Source of the DNA: CAZIVO01 sp964542765
Lineage (GTDB): Bacteria > Planctomycetota > UBA1135 > UBA2386
NCBI GenBank assembly: GCA_964542765.1
Contig: CAZIVO010000011.1
Span: 1 to 50,856 of the forward strand
Direction of reading: 5' to 3'
Length of the DNA: 50,856 bases
The notes beneath the pieces are model-generated. The model searched no databases. It was not told the DNA's origin and saw nothing but the letters and a program-made list of their open reading frames with translations. A program made the position numbers and the translations under genes. Shown here one piece after another: positions 18,178-27,300 of this stretch (positions are counted from its first letter, which is position 1; every line of letters starts with the position of its first letter).

Positions 18178-20205
18178 TTACTTGGACTCTTCCTTGGACT
18201 TCTTGTGCGCCGACATGATCTCCTGCTGGAGGTTCGCCGGAACTTGCTCGTAGCCGCTGAAATTCATCGCAAAGGTCCCTTCGCCAGCGGTGATCGAGCG
18301 CAGTTGGGTCGAGTAATCCTGCATCTCCTTGAGGGGAGCCTGCGCCTTGATGACCTGAATCCCGTCCCGAATCTCCATCCCCTGCATTCGACCGCGCGAA
18401 CTGGACAGGTTGCCTGCCACATCACCGGTGAATCGCTCGGGAACATGGATTTCCACATCCATGATCGGCTCAAGGAGAACCGGCTTGGCCTTTTCGAAAC
18501 CCGCAGAAAAGGCCCGCTCACCAGCCAACTGAAAGGACAGCTGGTCGGAATCGACATCATGGAACTTCCCATCATAGACCTCGGCCGCAACATCTACGAC
18601 CGGGCAACCGGCGAGGCCACCCTTTGCCAGGAACTTCCGCACTCCCTTCTCGACCTCGGGGATGAACTGGCGAGGAATCGATCCTCCGACCACCGAGTCG
18701 ACAAACTCGAAGCCCTCACCCTGAGCTCTGGGCATGACGCGCAGATACACTTCCGCGAACTGCCCACGCCCCCCCGATTGTTTCTTGTGCCGGTGGTGTC
18801 CATCCGCTTTCCCAAGGATCGTCTCCTGGTAAGGAATCGCGGGCATCTTTTGCTCTGTCTGGACTCCGTAGCGCCGCAGGAGACGCGCCAGGAAGATCTC
18901 CAGATGGAGCTGGCTCATACCCGAGATGAGCAACTCACCCGTCAACTCCGAACGGCGAATCTGAAAGCTCGGGTCCTCGGTTGCCAGCTTCTCCAGGCCT
19001 TGATTGATTTTCTGCTCATCGCCCCGGCTCTTCGGTGTCACGGCCAGGGAATATGTGGTCGGCGGAACCTTCGTGGGAGGCACCGCAAGAGCCACGCCCT
19101 CTGCACAGACAGAGTCATCCAGATTGAGCGACTCCAACTTTGCCACCACAAAGATATCGCCGACCGAGACCTGGGAGACATCATCCAGTTCCGCTCCCTT
19201 GAGGCCGAGGAGCGCACCAACCTTCTCTTTCTTCCCTGTCCGGATATTGACGAATCCTTCATCCGGCTTCAGCGTGCCCCTCAGACAGCGGAGATACGCC
19301 ATCCGGCCGACATAAGGGTCCGCCACGACCTTGAACACGCGACCCAGGAAGGGCTGATCGGCAGCCGGCTCAACGAGATCGGGATAACTATCGGAACCCG
19401 GCTCGCCAGCATTGCGAGACCCGAAATCAACCGGGGATGGAAAATACTTCTGGACCGCACCGTAGAACTCCTTGAGCCCGATCTCCTTGGGTGAGCACAC
19501 GGTGAACAACGGAACGATCTTGCCCTTGACGAGTGCCGCGGAGAAGTATTTTGAGAGTTGCTCGTCCGTCAGACTCCCGGCTTCGAGATACGCCTCGGTG
19601 ATATCGTCATCCGCTTCGGCCACTCGCTCCTCGAGTTGCTCTCGATACTCGGTAGCTTTCGGACCCTCGCCAGCGAGGACGCTGTGCACCGAAGAAAAAT
19701 CGGTGCCATCCGCATCTGGATAAGTCATCGGCACAACCGTGTCACCAAAGACCTCCGACAAACTCCCCAGGATCCGCTCGAAGTCAGCGTTCTCTCCGTC
19801 CGGGTGAGACACCACAATCGCCCGGCCTAAAGACGCCTCGCCTGCCTTTCCCCACAAACGACGGCAGTGAAAAGACACATCGCCGACAGCGCTGACAAAG
19901 ACAAGACCGGTCTCTGCAACCTGCATGGCATTGATCGCGTCGACCATGAAGTCGGCATGCCCCGGCGTGTCGATGATGTTCAACTCGTGCCCGTCGATAT
20001 TGACGGAAAACAGATGCGAGGTCAGGGTCTGGTGACGATCCTTCTCCTCATGCTCGGTATCGCTGATGCTGGTTCCATCAGCGGAATCTCCATGCCGTGG
20101 CGAAATCTTGGTCGTATAGGCAAGAGCGTCGACCAGCGCAGTCTTACCGCTGTTGCCATGTCCGAGCAGGACAAGGTTTCGGATCACATCCGGGGTGTGA
20201 GGCAT
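18178..20205 (-). CDS. Elongation factor G-like GTPase (divergent, FusA2-type)
   Basis: A 675-residue translation-factor GTPase with the full EF-G domain set. Start chosen at ATG 20205 (GGAGAGA upstream) because homology begins at MPHTPDVIRNLVLLGHGNSG; the frame is open 101 codons further upstream without similarity. G1 is GHGNSGKT (15-22) and G3 is DTPGH (79-83). Switch I reads HEEKDRHQTLTS instead of the usual RGITI-type sequence. The G4 guanine motif NKxD is replaced by SHPD (133-136). Domain IV (RGQFAEVYLRVMP ... GGSIPRQFIPEVEKGV) and domain V (GRMQGMEI) are well kept. It may be the EF-G-like paralogue found beside a canonical EF-G in many bacteria. Translocation activity and nucleotide specificity are uncertain. 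Confidence 0.9.
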   Translation of the reverse strand: MPHTPDVIRNLVLLGHGNSGKTALVDALAYTTKISPRHGDSADGTSISDTEHEEKDRHQTLTSHLFSVNIDGHELNIIDTPGHADFMVDAINAMQVAETGLVFVSAVGDVSFHCRRLWGKAGEASLGRAIVVSHPDGENADFERILGSLSEVFGDTVVPMTYPDADGTDFSSVHSVLAGEGPKATEYREQLEERVAEADDDITEAYLEAGSLTDEQLSKYFSAALVKGKIVPLFTVCSPKEIGLKEFYGAVQKYFPSPVDFGSRNAGEPGSDSYPDLVEPAADQPFLGRVFKVVADPYVGRMAYLRCLRGTLKPDEGFVNIRTGKKEKVGALLGLKGAELDDVSQVSVGDIFVVAKLESLNLDDSVCAEGVALAVPPTKVPPTTYSLAVTPKSRGDEQKINQGLEKLATEDPSFQIRRSELTGELLISGMSQLHLEIFLARLLRRYGVQTEQKMPAIPYQETILGKADGHHRHKKQSGGRGQFAEVYLRVMPRAQGEGFEFVDSVVGGSIPRQFIPEVEKGVRKFLAKGGLAGCPVVDVAAEVYDGKFHDVDSDQLSFQLAGERAFSAGFEKAKPVLLEPIMDVEIHVPERFTGDVAGNLSSSRGRMQGMEIRDGIQVIKAQAPLKEMQDYSTQLRSITAGEGTFAMNFSGYEQVPANLQQEIMSAHKKSKEESK

Positions 20206-20313
20206 AAATCTCTCCAAAAAAGTGATTCGTGTATCGAGTCGAGGCCTGCGGACCAACTCCTCGACGGCATGCTGCCGGAGGTGGCTGGTGCCGGCCCCAA
20301 GTGCGGCTCGCCA

Positions 20314-20342
20314 ACTATAGGCAGAGGTGGGCCACCATTGAA
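20314..20342 (-). promoter_or_regulatory. Candidate promoter for the EF-G-like gene
   Basis: On the minus strand TATAGT (20314-20319, 5 of 6 to the -10 consensus) is preceded after 17 bases by TTCAAT (20337-20342, 3 of 6 to -35). The predicted start lies roughly 100 bases upstream of the ATG at 20205. The -35 is weak. Confidence 0.3.
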
Positions 20343-20614
20343 CGCCTCGCGTCCGGGTTTTCCGGGATTCTGCACGCAAACTTCGACGGGGTGAGTGGCC
20401 AAAAACCTCACCTCTCCCCCGCAAGGGAAGGCATTTCTCGGACTCAAGCCAACAACACAGTCCCCGCCCTGGAGCAAGGCATGGCCGCTGCTGCCCATAA
20501 ACCCCCAAATCACCGGCTACGGTGCGGCGATCGGCTCCTCGGCCCGGCCAGGGGAACCACGAATCCGCGGGACCGAAAAACTTCCCGGCCTCCCGTGATC
20601 AACATCCCCCGGAA

Positions 20615-20631
20615 GCCCGCCGACAGCGGGC
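20615..20631 (-). terminator. Hairpin downstream of the OmpA-type gene
   Basis: GCCCGC (20615-20620) and GCGGGC (20626-20631) form a perfect 6-bp stem around a 5-base loop, 12 bases past the stop of the OmpA-type gene on the minus strand. Only TT follows the stem, so it is a weak terminator candidate. Confidence 0.4.
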
Positions 20632-20643
20632 GATCAGACGCTC

Positions 20644-21327
20644 CTAGAGAGAGTCCCCGATGACGATCTCAACTCGACGGTTACGGGCCTTGGCCTTCTT
20701 GCTCTTCCCCGGGTCTCGAGGATCATGCGGCCCATAGCCCACCACCACCACTTGATCATCGGCGATCCCGCCTTTGCTCACCAGCCATGAGGCTACGGCA
20801 TCGGCCCGCTCGGTTGAAAGATGCCGGTTGCTCCGAAAAAGGCTCTTCGTCTTGCGGATCGGGTCAACGTCAGTATGCCCCTCCACATAGATCCTCTGCT
20901 CCGGGAATTCACTCTTGAGCACCCTCGTTATCCGTGACAGGACCGGACCAGCGCTACTCAAGAGGCTCACGCTGCCCGAGTCGAATGTCACCGTACTCTC
21001 GATGCCCATCGAGATCCGGCCGCGACGTCGGGTAACCTCGACATCTGAGCCCAGAGTCTTCTGCAAGCGTGCGATTTCATCCGTTGCCGAGACCGCCTCC
21101 GCCGCCTTGGCCACGAACTGAGCCTGGAGGTTCTCTGACTCCAATCGCGCCGCCTTCTCGCGGCGAGCGAGGTCATCGTTGGCCGCTCGAAGGTTGGCGA
21201 CCTCCCCATCCAATTTGTGAATCTGCGCGTCACGATCGCGCAGAAGGTTCTGATACGTACTCGTGCAACTCGCAAGAGAGAGGAAACACACGACCGTTGC
21301 GATGATACCCAGTTGTCTTCCAAGCAT
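20644..21327 (-). CDS. OmpA-type peptidoglycan-binding lipoprotein
   Basis: About 227 residues from ATG 21327 (GGAAGGGAA upstream; the frame also opens 11 codons earlier). The N-terminus MLGRQLGIIATVVCFLSLAS then Cys gives a lipobox LASC, so it is an outer-membrane lipoprotein by prediction. Residues about 28-90 are a charged coiled coil (DRDAQIHKLDGEVANLRAAN and following). The C-terminal OmpA/Pal domain contains VTFDSGSVSLLSSAG, IYVEGHTDVDPI and STERADAVASWLVSKG, with the conserved Asp and Arg that bind diaminopimelate, and ARNRRVEIVI near the end. It anchors the envelope to peptidoglycan. The start is 17 bases after the prepilin peptidase stop. Confidence 0.92.
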   Translation of the reverse strand: MLGRQLGIIATVVCFLSLASCTSTYQNLLRDRDAQIHKLDGEVANLRAANDDLARREKAARLESENLQAQFVAKAAEAVSATDEIARLQKTLGSDVEVTRRRGRISMGIESTVTFDSGSVSLLSSAGPVLSRITRVLKSEFPEQRIYVEGHTDVDPIRKTKSLFRSNRHLSTERADAVASWLVSKGGIADDQVVVVGYGPHDPRDPGKSKKAKARNRRVEIVIGDSL

Positions 21328-21343
21328 GACTATTCCCTTCCAC

Positions 21344-22291
21344 TCAGTGGGCTCGCCCACGACGAACGAGCCATATCAACAAAACCAAAGAAACACCAGC
21401 TGCAACGCTCGTCACCCACGGAGCCTCGGGGCTCGTGCGCTGCCAATCCTGATAAGCGACCAAAAGTCCCTTGAGATCCTTTCCCAGGAACAGAGATATC
21501 GCCCCACCCATTGCGAGAAAAGGTCCGAAGTAGATGTAGGCGTCGCCAGTGCGAAGACGATGTGCGACGCCGGCGATTGCTCCCAGCACGCATCCCAGGA
21601 AGAAGGTGAGGAGCACATCCTCCCAACCGAGGAATGCCCCCATCATGGCCATGAACTTGACATCGCCAAATCCCATGGCGGCTTTTCGAAACACGCGCTG
21701 CCCGATCCACAACACCAGTTGAGTAACGCCAAAGCCTACGAGAAGGCCGGTGATGCTGAACAGAGCGCTGTCGACATGCAGAGAAAGCCCGCGGATCCCG
21801 AACTGACCGAATGCTTCGGGCAGCGCAAACGCGCCCAAGCAACCGACCAGCATTCCCGACTTGGTGAGTCTGTCGGGCAAGATCCGATGATCCACATCGA
21901 TGAAACTGCAGGAGACCAGGTTGGCCAGGAAGTATGCCTGCAGCAAGAATGCGAACAGAGCCGACGCCCCCTCCTCGGGGAAAGCCAACCCTGATGGTGG
22001 CCACTGCCACAGCAGCATGAACAGGCCGGCTGTCAAGGCCTCCACCATCAGGTAGCGCACGGAGATGGGTGCGCCACAACAACGAGCGGTTCCCCGCAGC
22101 CAGAGCCAGCCGAAGATCGGGATGTTGTGATAGCTCGCGATCTTTTCGCCACAGCCCGGACACACTGAGCGGCGGCCCCTGGACAGGAATTCGCCGCGGG
22201 GCAAGCGATAGATCACGACATTGAGAAAAGAGCCTACAACGGCTCCAAGCGCTCCCGACGCCACGAGCAAGCTGGTGTCGATTGCCGTCAT
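21344..22291 (-). CDS. pilD: Prepilin peptidase (PilD/GspO, leader peptidase and N-methyltransferase)
   Basis: A 315-residue polytopic inner-membrane aspartic protease that cleaves type IV prepilins and pseudopilins and methylates the new N-terminus. The N-terminal DiS-P domain has GSFLNVVIYRLPRGE and the paired Cys motifs CPGC and RCCG that form the zinc site. The two catalytic aspartates are in SFIDVDHRILPD and MGFGDVKFM. About seven hydrophobic segments are visible. It is the only such peptidase in the window and would process the pilin at 12250-12951. It follows the 622-residue lipoprotein gene by 75 bases and precedes the OmpA-type gene, so it is embedded at the end of the giant lipoprotein cluster. 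Confidence 0.94.
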   Translation of the reverse strand: MTAIDTSLLVASGALGAVVGSFLNVVIYRLPRGEFLSRGRRSVCPGCGEKIASYHNIPIFGWLWLRGTARCCGAPISVRYLMVEALTAGLFMLLWQWPPSGLAFPEEGASALFAFLLQAYFLANLVSCSFIDVDHRILPDRLTKSGMLVGCLGAFALPEAFGQFGIRGLSLHVDSALFSITGLLVGFGVTQLVLWIGQRVFRKAAMGFGDVKFMAMMGAFLGWEDVLLTFFLGCVLGAIAGVAHRLRTGDAYIYFGPFLAMGGAISLFLGKDLKGLLVAYQDWQRTSPEAPWVTSVAAGVSLVLLIWLVRRGRAH

Positions 22292-22366
22292 GAACCGCCC
22301 ACATCAAACTTGACCCAGCCCTCCCGGCCGGATCACCCAACCTCCCAGATGAACCAAGAGGTCAGG

Positions 22367-24235
22367 TTACCAGTTCCGCCACTCGCCTTCCACGACCAAC
22401 CGGCCCACAGATGGCAGTGGTTCGCCCCCTTGAAGTTCCGCACGCAGCAGGAACCGGACAAAGCCTCCTGCCGGCACCTGGATACCGTTCGCAGGCAGCT
22501 TGACCGGCGCAGCCAAGGCATCCACAGCCGTGTATGGCTTCGATCGATCTCCGGGATGGGGCTGAGCCACCTGGACATAGGTGTCGACACGGCCCGTGAC
22601 ATCGAGAGCGCGTGCCCGAACCGTATCCACGTGGCGGGCGGGGGAATACCACCTGGTCCAGGCCTCGGCGCGGGCAGAGCCGCCCAAGGCCAATCCAAGG
22701 GGCATCGCAACGAAATTCCGAGCAAAGCTCGTCTTTCGGGTCACGACATTGCGTCCCGGAGCCGTGGCAAGAATGATTCCATCGGGAAGAGATGCATTTG
22801 CATCGATCTGAATATTGCCCCCGCTGAGCAGCGTGAGCGGCGACTGACCGGGTGTCATCGATCTTCCGGCACGGATACTGCCATCGACCCAAATATCCCC
22901 AGCGGCAATGAGCATGACCCGGGACTCTGCTTCCAATGCCCCCAGATCCACCGTTGCCCCACTGGTCTGCGCTTGCCCTGACTCAGAAAACTCGAGTTGC
23001 AAGACTCCGCCAATATACGCGCGGCCGGCGGCACGGACCCTGACTCTATCTCCGGGACGCTGGCGCAGCGTGACCGTGATCCCCACAGGAATCTCGACAT
23101 CTACAAAATCAAATGTCCCCGCATTCGAAGACACACGGCGACCATCCCCACAATCGAAGAGTTCTCCCGGCGTCAGGGTCATGTCCCGGGCAGCAACGAA
23201 ACTTCCTAGCACTCCTGTCCCAGCCGCCTTGGTCGCACGCGGAACAGCAGCGCCTGATTTCGAACACTCGAATCCCACGAATCCCGGGGCCGGCGCGGCG
23301 AATTCAAAATGGTCCGATTCAGTGTGGTCTGCGGGGCTCCCAACATCCAAGAGACGCTCTTGCTTCCCCGAATAGACGGGAATGCGGGGAAGTGTCGGCA
23401 GCTCCTTCACCGTTTCCAATCCATAGTCACGGATCGAATTAGCACCTCGAGCCAAGAATAGGTAGAAGAGGTCCTCGTCATCGACAGCACTCAAGTCGAA
23501 GGTCAGTTCCACCGTGCAGCCAGGGAAAGAATCGATCGGCGGAGGCGACGACAAGACTCGAACCGAAACAGGACGCACTCGCTCGACACCCTCCCCGCCA
23601 ACAGCCCTGAGCCTGCGAAGCTCCACCGAATCCAGCTTGACCGATGACGGCAGGACCGGGCGGCTGAAGTGCAAACGGAGCGAGGCGCTCTCATCTGCCA
23701 TCCGCAACATGCTCGGGCGTATTTCGAACGGTCGATCCGTTCCAACCGGCCACAGCGGAGAGGGATATTGAGAATCGGCAGAATCGATGCTCCTCGCCCG
23801 GAATTCCCGCTGGAACACCTCGCGCAGATAACTCCCCTCCTTGCTCCTTACGGAGTTCGGATCCAACCCCCCCGGAACCACGACCCGGTAACTCCGTCCT
23901 GGATGGTAGCTGCCGTCGCTGAGATCCCGCTTGAGTGGAGGCTCCGGGATGAATGTGATCGACCGCGTGCCGATGTCCAACCGACCGGGAATGCTACGAC
24001 CCCGAGAGTCGATCACCTTGAACGTATCCCGCGTCACGGTGACCGTGTCCAGCTGGTGGCTGAAGTAGGCGGTGATCTCCTGATTCAACAGCAGATCACC
24101 AACCGAACGACCAGAACCAAGTTCCGGCATCATCCGGATCACGCGCAGAAATGACCGATCCTCATCGGTTCGCCCTCTGCAGCCCAGCAACAGACTCAGA
24201 GCAAGGACCGGGACCGCTATCCAGCAAGAACGCAT
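22367..24235 (-). CDS. Secreted lipoprotein with Ig-like domain (paralogue C)
   Basis: A 622-residue protein. Signal peptide MRSCWIAVPVLALSLLLG then Cys (lipobox LLGC, residue 19). Residues about 45-150 form an Ig-like SbsA/Big_5-type domain (NQEITAYFSHQLDTVTVTRD ... RSYRVVVPGG), matching the other lipoproteins in the cluster. A second beta-rich region follows, then a solenoid-like part (AYIGGVLQLEFSES, DIWVDGSIRAGRS, GNIQIDANAS). Near the end, WTRWYSPARHVD echoes the SRWYPTRQVFPP segment of the tandem paralogues at 2.9-8.1 kb. It lacks their long Gly runs. It is the fourth of four adjacent lipoprotein genes, 131 bases after the 1300-residue one. Function unknown. Confidence 0.82.
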   Translation of the reverse strand: MRSCWIAVPVLALSLLLGCRGRTDEDRSFLRVIRMMPELGSGRSVGDLLLNQEITAYFSHQLDTVTVTRDTFKVIDSRGRSIPGRLDIGTRSITFIPEPPLKRDLSDGSYHPGRSYRVVVPGGLDPNSVRSKEGSYLREVFQREFRARSIDSADSQYPSPLWPVGTDRPFEIRPSMLRMADESASLRLHFSRPVLPSSVKLDSVELRRLRAVGGEGVERVRPVSVRVLSSPPPIDSFPGCTVELTFDLSAVDDEDLFYLFLARGANSIRDYGLETVKELPTLPRIPVYSGKQERLLDVGSPADHTESDHFEFAAPAPGFVGFECSKSGAAVPRATKAAGTGVLGSFVAARDMTLTPGELFDCGDGRRVSSNAGTFDFVDVEIPVGITVTLRQRPGDRVRVRAAGRAYIGGVLQLEFSESGQAQTSGATVDLGALEAESRVMLIAAGDIWVDGSIRAGRSMTPGQSPLTLLSGGNIQIDANASLPDGIILATAPGRNVVTRKTSFARNFVAMPLGLALGGSARAEAWTRWYSPARHVDTVRARALDVTGRVDTYVQVAQPHPGDRSKPYTAVDALAAPVKLPANGIQVPAGGFVRFLLRAELQGGEPLPSVGRLVVEGEWRNW

Positions 24236-24366
24236 GGTGAAATTGTAACGGTGGAGCGAGGGCAGAACTTCGTTCCATCAACAAACCACGTAGCAGTCAA
24301 GATCAACCTCGCAAGCCCTCCTCGAGCGAGATCACTGACTACCCGGCGAATGCGGGCAGGTTTCCC

Positions 24367-27300
24367 TCAGTTGGATGCTGTCATCTTATAGGCCACGATC
24401 ACGCTGCGGATCGAGGGTGAAATGGCCGGGGTAACGCTCGTGTTATTCCCGAACACCAAACGATAGTTGAAGTAACGAGGCAGCAGTTTCGTCGATGTAT
24501 CGCGAATGCTGTCCAGTTTCTCTTCGAACACGTAGGGGGTAAGACCCTCAGCCTTCACGCGTGGGGTGTCATTGGCCGGGCCAGCGTTCGGCATGGCGTA
24601 GCGATACGCTTCGCAGGCGTAGTTCGCATTCAACAGGTTCCCCCGTTCCGACATCTTATCGTTGCTGCGCTGGTCATAGATATTCTCAGCACGTTCGAAG
24701 GTTCTGGCCCCCCGGAACTCAAGACTGACAGAGGTTCCGGGCGGCTGCGTGGGTGGGTCCAAATGAGCTTGAATGGACTCCACCAGATAGGTCTTGCCGC
24801 CACGCCTGCTGCCGAGGGCCTCGAAATCCGGGAAACCCTTGCTGTTGGGCAATCCAGGCCATGCGCTCGGATAGTTTTGCTGCGTCAATCCGTGGGCATT
24901 CGGTTTCAAGGTATCGAAGAAGCCAAACGTGACCATGGAGACCTTGCGCACGAAATCTGCCTGAGCCCAGTGCAGGTGGTCGTCCTCTGGCTTGGTCTGA
25001 TACGGGTTGCCAAGGCCGGTGTCCTTGATCCAACTCGCCTTGCTGGTGTGCTGATTGGCCGGATCAACAAAATACTCCTGGGCGCCGCCATCGACACCAC
25101 CACTGTGATGGCTGCGGAATGCAGGCCAATCGTAGCTACTACAGATGGGCGCCCCGTTCTGACCGCGAGCCGGCGCGCCATTGTAGTAACCGCCGGGGTT
25201 GTTAGGGAACGATCCGGTATAGGACCAGATCGGGCCTACGTAAGCGATATGGAACAGGTTCGCACTGGTCGTGCTGGCATCGGGATAAACCATGAAGTCG
25301 AACAACATGGGCATCGCGATCGGATCGTGATCACGTGCGCGAGTTCCTCGGAAGTCGCCCTCGTCCATCGTCCACACGGTGCCAGTCCAGCCCGTTGGCG
25401 GAGGTGGCTCCGGCAACCACGGCGAAGAAACGTTCGCGGTCGTATCCCCATTCGGGAACTGACCACCAGGATTCTTGGCACCACCCAGCCCGATCGCCTT
25501 GTCCTCCTTCATGTCCCAGCTGATCAGGCGGGAGTCTCGCCAGGTGTAGGTGTCCAGGAACTGCGGATAGGGAACAAAGGTCGTCCCTGTACTTCCCCGG
25601 AAGGCATCACGGGGATTGACCTTGTAGGCCTTGTCCTCGAGCAACGTGGTGGCGCTGGAACCTTGGAGAATATTGCTGGCAAATGTAGGCTGCAGCCCAC
25701 TGAACAAGGACCCACAATCGAGGTTGCAGGTAGGCTGTGTGGCCGGGGGAGGCGGCACGTTGAGAGTAAACAAGAGATCCGGTCGGGAGTCACAGTGGCC
25801 AACCCTCAGGGTGTAGCGATCGAAAACGTCGTATAGAACGGCATCGTTATTCCATGGAGCCCAGTGCATCTGTTCGAGATCGATCATCTGGGTACTGGGA
25901 TCTCGATATCCCAAACCAAAATCATCCTCGCGATAAGTCATCTGCAGTCGCGATCCGCGCTTATTGTGCGGTTCCACAATCCCACCGAAAGGGGTGTTCG
26001 TGGGAGGAAAGACCGGGACATTGCTCGGCGTCCAGTAGAGCACTCCGGGTGGCTCGGCGACCCCAGGTGCGACCGTCCCCGCCGGGATCGGCGGCGGACC
26101 GAGCGATCCAGGGAAGTAACACTCACCCTTCTCGTAACGGAGGATCCCCGCGAGCGTCTGAGCATCTGCGATCTTGCTGAAGCGCGTCGTCTCAGCGCCC
26201 ATCAAGCTCCCATCGCGCAACTGAAACTGGCCGAAGAAGTCGATCGATCCCGGAGGAGTTCCATCCTCGTCAGAAACCTCGAACCGATGGATCCGCGTGG
26301 CCACCAGATTGTCATCAGCAGCGGCATCCAGCGTAAACCTGGTCGATATGGCGAGGATGGCATTGAGACGCCGGTCGTAAGGATCAACTGGATTGCCTGC
26401 CAGATCCAGCACCCCACCCTTCCCCAGCGTCATGTGCATCCAGTAGGTCTCCACCTGGCTCTTCTCATGGAACAACCCGAGCATCGGGACCAGACGCAGC
26501 AAGGTGCCATCCCGTTCTTGATCGACGAGGCGTGACCCGATGATCGACAGCCCGCTCGGCTTGTCCTCCTTGAGCATCGCCATCACGTTGCTATCGGTGA
26601 AGGTCGAATTCGCAATGAAGTAGTTGTTGAGCGGTTCCACGGACTCCATATCCATGGGCTCGCTGAAACGGAACGAGACGGCCGCAGTCGGATCGATCAG
26701 CGTGCCCCGCGGTATCGGCCGGCGACTCGGATCCAGCACCGGCGGCTCAGGATCGAAGACCGTGAAATCTTTGATCCGACCAGCATCCGTCACCACGGAA
26801 TTCCCGAACGCCGAAGCATACGGAACATAGTGATAGTAACGCGCCCGAAGAACGCAGTCTTCACCGAGGGGAAGCGAACTCATCTGGAAAGGAACGTCGT
26901 TACCACGAGCATCCTTGGCAGTGAGATTGGACACCTTCACTCGGACCGTCGTCGCAGAACTCCCATCGGAACCATCCTTCGCGAGACCAAGCGAGGGGAA
27001 GTTCTTGTCGCCTATCACATTGCCGACATCCATGTTCATGAGGATTTCGGCACGAACTCGCACAACCTCGCTACCCATCGTGACATCTTGAACGAGGAGA
27101 TCGCCCGCCCGTAGCGGCACTTCCGTCGGCACCTTTCCCGGACCTCCCGGGAGGCCGCGGATGCCAATCCCGCCATTGACGAAAGGAATCCGACCGCGCA
27201 CTGGCACAGGGGCGTAGCGCTTGTTCAAGGTGAGCACCCGCTCCTTCATGTCGATATCTATGATGCCCATCTCGAAATCGCCAACCAACATGGGCAACTC

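Larger units (their letters stand above)
20206..20643. other. Intergenic region before the EF-G-like gene, 438 bases
   Basis: No gene is recognisable. It contains a GC-rich hairpin after ompA (20615-20631), a weak promoter candidate for the EF-G-like gene (20314-20342) and nothing else that I can name. The open frames crossing it have no recognisable homology. Confidence 0.4.

Noticed and set aside
18205..19494. 429-residue plus-strand frame antisense to the EF-G-like gene
   Set aside because: Shadow of a clear translation-factor gene; no domain recognised.
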